From NCBI GenBank assembly GCA_021779415.1, contig JAJYAS010000300.1, forward strand, positions 1 through 5,230: 5,230 nt of DNA, read 5' to 3'. The stretch comes from Bacillota bacterium. GTDB taxonomy: Bacteria; Bacillota_B; Desulfitobacteriia; Desulfitobacteriales; Desulfitobacteriaceae. Both the position numbers and the translations under genes were made by a program. Position 1 is the stretch's first letter, and each line of letters starts with the position of its first letter. Positions 1-5,230 of the stretch are shown here, piece by piece. The notes under the pieces were generated by a model. The model was not told the DNA's origin. It saw only the letters and a program-made list of their open reading frames with translations, and made no database searches.

Positions 1-1590
1 GTTCAGATCCTCAAACCCTTTATAAGAAGGGCCTGTCGATTTCTTCAGCTTAAACTTATTTACCTGATCTCTTAACAGTTCTGCTTGACTTGAAAGTTCC
101 TCGCTAGCTGCAGCACTTTCTTCAGAAGTAGCGGAATTCGTCTGCACAACGTCGGACACTTGCATAATACCTTGGTTCACTTGATTAATTCCCAAAGCTT
201 GTTCATTAGAGGCGGTAGCAATTTCCCCAACCAAGTTTGCTGCCTTGGTGACACCCTCGACAATCTTATTGAGCGCTGTCGCGGTATCGTTAGCGATTTT
301 CGTGCCACCTTCAACCTTTTTGATCGAACCCTCAATCAGTGCGGTTGTCTCTTTTGCTGCGTTGGCACTTCTAGCTGCCAGATTACGAACTTCTTCCGCG
401 ACTACAGCAAAGCCTTTACCATGCTGTCCCGCCCTAGCAGCCTCAACAGCAGCATTAAGCGCCAGGATGTTCGTTTGGAAGGCAATTTCGTCGATAACTT
501 TAATAATCTTAGAAATGTTTCCGGATGATTCATTGATGTCATCCATGGCCTTAAGCATACCCTGCATTTGCTCATTGCCCTTAACTGCTCCCTCCTGAGC
601 AGCTAAAGCTAACTCATTGGCCTGTGTTGCATTGGTCGCATTGAGTCTGGTCTGAGTTGAAATCTCCTCCATCGAGGCCGTGAGTTGTTCTATAGAGCTC
701 GCTTGCTCTGTAGACCCTTGAGAGAGTGCTTGCGCTGAGGCTGAAACCTGTCTCGATCCGGACGCAACCTGGGACGACGCATTATTGATTTCACCCATTA
801 CTTCATTTAACGAAAAAATGACATTACTTAAGGAATTCATCAAAACCCCTACTTCATCCTTGGTAGTAACATCAATAGTTACGTCAAGATCACCTTGTGC
901 AAGGCGGTTTGCAACGTCCACCAACCTTTTCATGGGTTTGCTGATAATCGAGCTAAGGAATAGACCTAACCCTATTGCTATGAGTACACCTACGCTGATA
1001 ATAATAATCATCATTGTTGTTGCTGTATTGGCTGTAGCTGTATTGGCCTCCGATTTTGTCTTAGCTTGTGCCACCTTTAAATCTATAATTTTTTGTATTT
1101 GCGCATCAACAACTTCGGCGGCTTTTGCTCCATCCCCTCTCATTAGGGCAAACCCTTCCGACACGTTTTTGGTTAAGAATAAGCCTGTCATTTTATGCAT
1201 AATAACATTATATTCGTTTTCAACTTTAACTAAATTATCGTATTCATTTTGCATTTCAGGGCTTTTAATTGTAGTCGCAAATTCTTTTAAATCCGCTTCT
1301 ATTTTTGTATCCAATTCATCGATCATTGCCATATATTTTTGTTGTTGCGTAGCATCTTGAATATCGATCGACATATCCCTTAAATTAACACGTTGCCTTT
1401 GAAAAGCAATAGCGACATCGGCAATGACTCCGATTGGTTCTGTATTTACCCTATACAACTCAGTATCCATCTGCTCAATGTTTTTTAAATTAAAAATCCC
1501 AAAAGCTCCTACAATACCTGCCACCAAAGCTACAAGTATAAAACCTGACAATAGCTTTACTGCTATTTTCATATTCAGAAACCATTTCAT
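1..1590 (-). CDS. Methyl-accepting chemotaxis protein, transmembrane, 3' end missing
   Basis: This is a membrane chemoreceptor that controls CheA activity through CheW. The frame opens at an ATG (1588-1590) with a good ribosome binding site 8 bases upstream and stays open to base 1, giving 530 residues without a stop, so only the C-terminal tail is missing. Visible parts are a first membrane helix (about 11-30), an extracellular domain of about 160 residues, a second membrane helix (about 191-213), HAMP (about 211-263) and the cytoplasmic hairpin. The N-terminus and QRQRVNLRD at 64-72 resemble the four-helix-bundle 4HB_MCP class, so the ligand cannot be predicted. The signalling tip is unmistakable ([18 protein letters not shown], 371-388). 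It appears to align with remembered E. coli Tsr without gaps, suggesting the 36-heptad class. Likely methylation pairs are E301/Q302, E308/E309, E490/E491 and E497/E498. It is the fifth gene of the operon, 22 bases after cheW. Confidence 0.96.
   Translation of the reverse strand, partial: MKWFLNMKIAVKLLSGFILVALVAGIVGAFGIFNLKNIEQMDTELYRVNTEPIGVIADVAIAFQRQRVNLRDMSIDIQDATQQQKYMAMIDELDTKIEADLKEFATTIKSPEMQNEYDNLVKVENEYNVIMHKMTGLFLTKNVSEGFALMRGDGAKAAEVVDAQIQKIIDLKVAQAKTKSEANTATANTATTMMIIIISVGVLIAIGLGLFLSSIISKPMKRLVDVANRLAQGDLDVTIDVTTKDEVGVLMNSLSNVIFSLNEVMGEINNASSQVASGSRQVSASAQALSQGSTEQASSIEQLTASMEEISTQTRLNATNATQANELALAAQEGAVKGNEQMQGMLKAMDDINESSGNISKIIKVIDEIAFQTNILALNAAVEAARAGQHGKGFAVVAEEVRNLAARSANAAKETTALIEGSIKKVEGGTKIANDTATALNKIVEGVTKAANLVGEIATASNEQALGINQVNQGIMQVSDVVQTNSATSEESAAASEELSSQAELLRDQVNKFKLKKSTGPSYKGFEDLN
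1018..1047 (-). repeat. Tandem 15-bp in-frame duplication in the MCP gene
   Basis: On the minus strand the unit GCCAATACAGCTACA (1033-1047) is followed directly by GCCAATACAGCAACA (1018-1032), with one mismatch. It encodes ANTAT twice, residues 182-191, exactly where the last extracellular helix meets the second membrane helix. The adjacent bases (about 996-1017) are also a run of simple triplets coding for MMIIII. It looks like a slippage-type duplication that keeps the frame. Confidence 0.85.
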
Positions 1591-1598
1591 TCCTAATA

Positions 1599-1605
1599 CA
1601 CCTCC
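1599..1605 (-). promoter_or_regulatory. Ribosome binding site of the MCP gene
   Basis: GGAGGTG on the minus strand lies 8 bases before the ATG at 1590, inside the 22-base gap after cheW. It supports this start over the second in-frame ATG at codon 7. Confidence 0.85.
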
Positions 1606-1612
1606 ACTATTT

Positions 1613-2104
1613 CTAAAAATCACTTATGATTTCCATGTCCGTTTCATTAAGCAGCTTATCTGAATCCAAAAGAAGTTTCACATCCGTTCCGACTTTACCG
1701 ATCCCTTTAATGTAGTTATTGCCTTCTTTTGTCATGTTTGGGGGAGCCACAATTTCTCCATCAGGAATAGATATTACCTCCGAAACACTATCGACTATGA
1801 GACCTATAGAAATTTCTTTGATTTCAATGACCACGATGCACGTTCTATCGTTATATTCTCTAAAGGGCTTTCTAAAACGCAACCGTACATCCATAACTGG
1901 GATAATCTTACCCCGCAAATTAATAATTCCCTTTATGTAGGGGGGCATTTCCGGAATTTCAGTAATGGGCTGCAGTCCAATGATTTCTGTGACATATTTG
2001 ATTTCAATCCCGTAATACTCATTGCCCATATTAAAGGTAAGAAACTTGCCCTTCTGGGTATCTTCGATCTGGTCCAAAGACTCTTGTCCTACAATATCTG
2101 CCAT
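1613..2104 (-). CDS. cheW: Chemotaxis coupling protein CheW
   Basis: This is a cytoplasmic adaptor of 163 residues that joins the receptor tip to the P5 domain of CheA in the signalling array. A single CheW-like SH3-type fold covers about residues 18-152. Visible family marks are the opening strand [16 protein letters not shown] (20-35), the segment [19 protein letters not shown] (47-65) with the conserved NLRG arginine at 64, IIPVMDVR (67-74) and [10 protein letters not shown] (101-110). The length is normal for the family, with a short acidic N-terminal lead of about 17 residues. The frame is open 20 codons further upstream into cheA, but the ATG at 2104 has its own ribosome binding site and a normal CheW start, so I chose it. 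It starts 22 bases after the cheA stop and ends in TAG 22 bases before the MCP start, consistent with one transcript. Nothing in it looks damaged. Confidence 0.97.
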   Translation of the reverse strand: MADIVGQESLDQIEDTQKGKFLTFNMGNEYYGIEIKYVTEIIGLQPITEIPEMPPYIKGIINLRGKIIPVMDVRLRFRKPFREYNDRTCIVVIEIKEISIGLIVDSVSEVISIPDGEIVAPPNMTKEGNNYIKGIGKVGTDVKLLLDSDKLLNETDMEIISDF

Positions 2105-2111
2105 CGTCTTT

Positions 2112-2118
2112 CTCCTTT
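2112..2118 (-). promoter_or_regulatory. Ribosome binding site of cheW
   Basis: AAAGGAG on the minus strand lies 7 bases before the ATG at 2104 and within the 22-base gap after the cheA stop. It decides against the longer in-frame start at 2164, which would overlap cheA. Confidence 0.8.
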
Positions 2119-2126
2119 CCTCAACC

Positions 2127-4205
2127 TTACGCTGATTGTCTAAAACCAATGAGGCCTGCAACATCTAGTATGAGACTTATACTTCCATCCCCCAATAAGG
2201 TGCACCCTGCTAAACCCCTGACTTTTTTCATGTTTCGTATATATTCCGGCAAGGCTTTCACGACGACCTGCTGCTGACCGATTAACTCATCGGCAAAGAT
2301 ACAAAGGGTTTTGTTGTCTTGTTCCACCATAATGATGATCCCATCCGAGAATTGAGTTACCTCTGTCTGAACATGATAAATATCGTGCAAACGCAGGATG
2401 GGAAAGCATTGTCCCCTAACCATCATCATTTCGTTGTTATCCGGATCGACAATCACCTCCGTGATTTTTGGCCTGAAGGACTCCTTAATCGCGGTTGTCG
2501 GTATGGTATAGCGCGCATTTCCTACCTTAATATTCATGCCATCAATGATCGCCAGGGTAAGAGGTATTTTGAGAGTGATGGACGTTCCTTTACCGGGCAC
2601 ACTATCCGCGGTTATTGCTCCGCCCACGGCCTCAATATTTTTCACAACAACATCCATTCCCACGCCACGCCCCGAAAATTCCGTGACAGCCTCATTTGTC
2701 GAAAATCCGGGTAGAAAGACCCAATTATAGATGTCTCTATCCATGATTTGGTCTTCAGGTCCTTGAATTAATCCTTTTTCACGAGCTTTAGCTAAGATTC
2801 TATCTTTATTAAAACCTTCACCATCATCACGAATGATAATTAAGACATCCCCTCCAGCATTTTTTGCTTCTAAAATAATCGTTCCCAAGCGAGGTTTGCC
2901 TTGGGCTTCTCTTTGATCAGGCATTTCTATGCCATGATCAATTGAGTTGCGAATAAGATGCATTAAGGGATCCGAAATATGTTCAATGATATTTTTATCC
3001 ACTTCAGTCTCTTGGCCCATCAACTGAAGCTGAACTTCCTTGTTAAGTTTTTTACACATATCGCGAACGGTTCGGTTCATCTTTTGGAACGTCCCCGTTA
3101 AGGGCACCATGCGCACAGACATGACCGTATCTTGTAGTTCACTGGTGATTTTTCTCAGTTGTCGCGCAGCCTTTTCAAAGTTATTCAGTTCCAACCCTTT
3201 GAGATCTGGGTTTTGCGTCACCATCGCCTCAGCGATCACCATTTCTCCCACTAAATCCATCAGTTGGTCCAGCTTGGCCACACTGACACTTATAATGCTT
3301 TGCTGAGTTGCCGCAGAATGAATTTCTTTTTCTTCATGGCCGTTAGCTACAGAGCTTCGACCCAAATTGCTAGGAAGCTTCACCGAGTTGTCTTCTAGCA
3401 AAATATTTCTTTCTTTGCGGAGATCATTAAATAGTTCACTATTTACCACCTGGGTCACTTGCAGATCCCTTAACGAGATGGTCTGGATCAGAACGCTATG
3501 AATTTCTTCCAAAGTGCGATCTGTTTTTAGAAACAGTGTAAATCCTTCGTCACATATAACTCTTGCACTATCCTCATGATCGAGGTCCTCTGGTATGTGG
3601 TAATACTCTTGGACAAGATCTCCCAGATCGTTGACCACCCCAAATGCTCGAAGGTTTTCCATACCACAATCTTGTTCAAATCGAAGGGTGGCCTGAAATG
3701 TGTTACCAAGAGGCGCAGTTTCCATTCTGACTTTACTTATGTAATACTGTTGCTTCTCTGCATCCGAGCTATGTTGATCTATACCCCCTAAATCCTGACC
3801 TATAATTGTGGCGTTAAAGACTCGTAAACTCTTAATTAATTCAGTAGCATCGCCATCAGCTTCGTCTCCATTTCGAATTTTGGCAATTTCCACTTTGATA
3901 AAATCGAGCCCCTCAAGCACCAAATCCGATAACTCTGAATAGTCGACATTCTGGGGCTTGTCCTCACGCAGGACAAAAAACAAGTCTTCCATAGAATGGG
4001 CTAACGTCGAAATATTATTATAGAGCATCATCGCTGAAGAACCTTTGATCGTATGCATGATCCTAAAGATCTCGTTGATGGCGTCAGAAGCATAAGAGCT
4101 TGACTTTTCATTCGCTAGGATCAAAACTTCCATTTGTTCAATCAGTTGCATTGACTCAAAAATAAAGAGATCCAGCATCGGTTCATTAATATACTGATTA
4201 GACAA
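2127..4205 (-). CDS. cheA: Chemotaxis sensor histidine kinase CheA
   Basis: CheA is the array's cytoplasmic kinase: it autophosphorylates under receptor control and donates phosphate to CheY. Numbered from a TTG start at 4205 (692 residues), the full five-domain order is present. P1/Hpt is about 5-125 with phospho-accepting His51 in MHTIKGSS. P2, the likely CheY docking domain, is about 155-255 and contains RFEQDCGMENLRAF. P3 dimerisation starts near 305 (VSVAKLDQLMDLVGEMV). The P4 ATPase has the N box HLIRNSIDHGIE (416-427), G1 DDGEGF (460-465), FLPGFST (497-503) and G2 GRGVGMD (512-518). P5, CheW-like, runs from about 555 to the end. All catalytic boxes look intact. The frame also opens at GTG 4214, three codons upstream, but that GTG sits inside the apparent ribosome binding site, so I prefer TTG. 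It follows cheY and ends 22 bases before cheW. Confidence 0.97.
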   Translation of the reverse strand: MSNQYINEPMLDLFIFESMQLIEQMEVLILANEKSSSYASDAINEIFRIMHTIKGSSAMMLYNNISTLAHSMEDLFFVLREDKPQNVDYSELSDLVLEGLDFIKVEIAKIRNGDEADGDATELIKSLRVFNATIIGQDLGGIDQHSSDAEKQQYYISKVRMETAPLGNTFQATLRFEQDCGMENLRAFGVVNDLGDLVQEYYHIPEDLDHEDSARVICDEGFTLFLKTDRTLEEIHSVLIQTISLRDLQVTQVVNSELFNDLRKERNILLEDNSVKLPSNLGRSSVANGHEEKEIHSAATQQSIISVSVAKLDQLMDLVGEMVIAEAMVTQNPDLKGLELNNFEKAARQLRKITSELQDTVMSVRMVPLTGTFQKMNRTVRDMCKKLNKEVQLQLMGQETEVDKNIIEHISDPLMHLIRNSIDHGIEMPDQREAQGKPRLGTIILEAKNAGGDVLIIIRDDGEGFNKDRILAKAREKGLIQGPEDQIMDRDIYNWVFLPGFSTNEAVTEFSGRGVGMDVVVKNIEAVGGAITADSVPGKGTSITLKIPLTLAIIDGMNIKVGNARYTIPTTAIKESFRPKITEVIVDPDNNEMMMVRGQCFPILRLHDIYHVQTEVTQFSDGIIIMVEQDNKTLCIFADELIGQQQVVVKALPEYIRNMKKVRGLAGCTLLGDGSISLILDVAGLIGFRQSA

Positions 4206-4210
4206 TTCAT

Positions 4211-4219
4211 TCACCCCCT
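4211..4219 (-). promoter_or_regulatory. Ribosome binding site that decides the cheA start
   Basis: The minus strand reads AGGGGGTGA at 4219-4211, close to the ideal GGAGGTGA. The in-frame TTG at 4205 lies 5 bases downstream of the end of this match, a workable spacing. The in-frame GTG at 4214-4212 is part of the match itself, and an ATG at 4210 is out of frame. The nearest other purine run (AAAAGG, 4239-4234) is too far from the GTG to serve it. Confidence 0.6.
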
Positions 4220-4237
4220 TTTGACACAGAAGACCTT

Positions 4238-4600
4238 TTAAATTCCTAACACTTTACTAATTGTTTGATATAAGAATTCTTCCTTGAATGGTTTAACAAT
4301 AAATGTTTTTGCTCCACTAATTATGGCCTCCTTCACCATTCCCTCCTGTCCCATAGCAGAAACCATAATAACCTTGGCCTGAGGGTCAAAAGCCTTAATA
4401 GCTTTGAGCGCTTCAATCCCAGACATCTCTGGCATGGTAATATCCATCGTCACAACATCAGGACGTAATTTTTTATACATTTCAACGCCAATTGCCCCAT
4501 TTGCTGCTTCTCCAACTATTTCTAGATCATAATTTTGTAGCATATTCCGAATGGACAGTCGCATGAAAGCCGCGTCATCCACAATAAGCATTTTTTTCAT
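4238..4600 (-). CDS. cheY: Chemotaxis response regulator CheY (single receiver domain)
   Basis: This is a 120-residue stand-alone receiver with no output domain, expected to be phosphorylated by the neighbouring CheA and then to act on a partner by binding, classically the flagellar switch. The acidic pocket is D8-D9, the phosphate acceptor is D53 (VTMDITMPEMSG, 49-60), the switch residues are S81 and F100, and the conserved lysine is K103 in KPF. All are present, so it should be active. The length is normal for CheY. The ATG at 4600 has a strong ribosome binding site 8 bases upstream, which favours it over the ATG at codon 4. It begins 5 bases after the stop of the TetR-type gene and ends 23 to 32 bases before cheA, depending on which cheA start is used. 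Its target is not shown by the window: a flagellar motor, pili or another output are all possible. Confidence 0.96.
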   Translation of the reverse strand: MKKMLIVDDAAFMRLSIRNMLQNYDLEIVGEAANGAIGVEMYKKLRPDVVTMDITMPEMSGIEALKAIKAFDPQAKVIMVSAMGQEGMVKEAIISGAKTFIVKPFKEEFLYQTISKVLGI

Positions 4601-4605
4601 CTAAT

Positions 4606-5229
4606 TCACTCCTCCATCAACTCGAGCAATGTTCCATTAGTTAATTTGAAACTATCTAATAACATTTTTAAAGCCTTTAATGTATGTTCTTTTAGAGAAA
4701 AGTTATAATTGCCGATGCGCCATCGCTGGACAACAACTCTTTCTAAACCAATAATAAGATCTGCCAAACTTTCAGAATCGACGTCTTTGGAGATTTCATT
4801 CTGGCTTTTACCATCCTCAACTAAGGATTGTATAGTCTTGACCCGTTTGGTGAAAATTCTCTTGACCACAGCACTAAGTTCTGGTTCACGGATTAACCCC
4901 TCATAGGAAAGAGTAATTGCCGTTATTTCTGGGTAATTCTCATAATAGGTGACATAGGCTTCTACAAAATAGGTAATGGCTTCGATAGGTTTAAACTCTT
5001 TCAAACCTAAAGATTCAATAATCGCTTGATCATATTGGGAGAAATGGTCGAGGACGGCCAAGATGAGTTCGTTCTTGGATTTATAGTGCTTAAAAATGGT
5101 TGATTCGGAGATACCCTGCCTTTTCGCCACCTCCCTAGTCGTAAGCCCCTGCAGACCCAGTTCACTAATCACCTCGATCGTCGATAAAATTAAGCTTTCT
5201 TTAGTATGCAATAATCTAGACAACAGCAC
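4606..5229 (-). CDS. TetR/AcrR-family transcriptional regulator, start at or beyond the window edge
   Basis: This is a probable ligand-responsive DNA-binding repressor of about 207 residues, a usual length for TetR proteins. The N-terminal helix-turn-helix is clear: ILSTIEVISELG (14-25), then LTTREVAKRQGISESTIFKHYKSKNELI (29-56), with the typical TetR pattern ending in F/YxHYxSKxEL. The remaining residues (about 60-207) are predicted to be helical and form the ligand and dimer domain. This half is not conserved enough for me to name a ligand. The most upstream visible start is a GTG at 5229-5227, but only one base lies beyond it, so neither a binding site nor an earlier start can be judged and the N-terminus may be incomplete. 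It heads the che cluster in the same direction. Its final codons (Met-Glu-Glu-stop) contain the cheY ribosome binding site. Regulation of its own operon is plausible but is inference. Confidence 0.9.
   Translation of the reverse strand: MLLSRLLHTKESLILSTIEVISELGLQGLTTREVAKRQGISESTIFKHYKSKNELILAVLDHFSQYDQAIIESLGLKEFKPIEAITYFVEAYVTYYENYPEITAITLSYEGLIREPELSAVVKRIFTKRVKTIQSLVEDGKSQNEISKDVDSESLADLIIGLERVVVQRWRIGNYNFSLKEHTLKALKMLLDSFKLTNGTLLELMEE
4609..4615 (-). promoter_or_regulatory. Ribosome binding site of cheY, inside the end of the tetR-type gene
   Basis: GGAGGAG on the minus strand lies 8 bases before the cheY ATG at 4600 and is formed by the two Glu codons and part of the stop region of the upstream regulator gene. 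Ribosomes finishing the regulator would sit on this site, so coupled translation is likely. Confidence 0.8.
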
Positions 5230-5230
5230 A

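Larger units (their letters stand above)
1..5230 (-). other. Probable operon: tetR-type regulator, cheY, cheA, cheW, MCP
   Basis: All five genes share one strand and are separated by 5, 23-32, 22 and 22 bases, each gap being filled by a ribosome binding site. I saw no terminator hairpin or convincing promoter in any gap, so transcription probably starts to the right of base 5230 and ends to the left of base 1. Co-transcription is inferred from spacing alone. Confidence 0.8.

Noticed and set aside
424..426. Gln389 in the MCP hairpin tip (AGQHGKG) where E. coli Tsr has Glu
   Set aside because: To my knowledge Gln at this turn position occurs in many MCPs, and the rest of the tip is intact, so it does not suggest a defect.
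160..598. Two overlapping plus-strand open frames of about 120 codons
   Set aside because: Both are antisense to the highly conserved MCP signalling domain, whose composition leaves few stops on the other strand.
785..1360. 191-codon open frame on the plus strand, hydrophobic when translated
   Set aside because: It lies fully antisense to the MCP sensor and membrane region, has no family resemblance, and its hydrophobic look comes from reading the complement of that region.
2105..2164. Longer CheW start overlapping the end of cheA
   Set aside because: The extra 20 residues do not look like CheW, and the ATG at 2104 has its own well-placed ribosome binding site.
2319..2714. 131-codon plus-strand open frame
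   Set aside because: It is antisense to the conserved P4/P5 region of cheA, with no recognisable protein features.
4221..4249. TTGACA on the plus strand in the cheY-cheA gap, a possible antisense promoter
   Set aside because: At 16 to 18 bases of spacing the -10 candidates (such as TCCTAA) match TATAAT poorly, so a chance match is more likely.

Overview
The window is densely coding and everything points the same way: five genes on the minus strand, read from right to left as tetR-type regulator, cheY, cheA, cheW and a methyl-accepting chemotaxis protein (MCP). Gene gaps are only about 5 to 32 bases, so one transcript is the simplest reading. The Gram-positive style ribosome binding sites (GGAGG-like), the use of GTG and TTG starts, moderate AT-leaning composition and protein style suggest a Firmicute. 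A clostridial Desulfitobacterium/Desulfosporosinus-like organism is my best guess, from general protein resemblance only.

Layout: 4606-5229 is a TetR/AcrR-family regulator whose true start lies at or just beyond the right edge. 4238-4600 is a stand-alone CheY receiver. 2127-4205 (or 4214) is a full five-domain CheA histidine kinase. 1613-2104 is a CheW adaptor. 1-1590 is a transmembrane MCP with a small four-helix-type extracellular sensor, HAMP and signalling hairpin, cut off by the left edge after 530 residues.

Together these make a complete minimal chemosensory signalling core. The MCP senses a ligand outside the cell, CheW couples it to CheA, CheA phosphorylates itself on His51 and passes the phosphate to Asp53 of CheY. 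No adaptation enzyme (CheR, CheB, CheC, CheD) is present in the window. The unusual element is the TetR regulator at the head of the operon. The cheY ribosome binding site lies inside its last codons, so regulator and signalling core look translationally coupled. No RNA gene, mobile element, CRISPR array, clear promoter or terminator was seen, and no stretch over 300 bases lacks a gene. I did not find evidence for a wholly new system; the points worth checking are the TetR linkage, the cheA start and a small in-frame duplication in the MCP.
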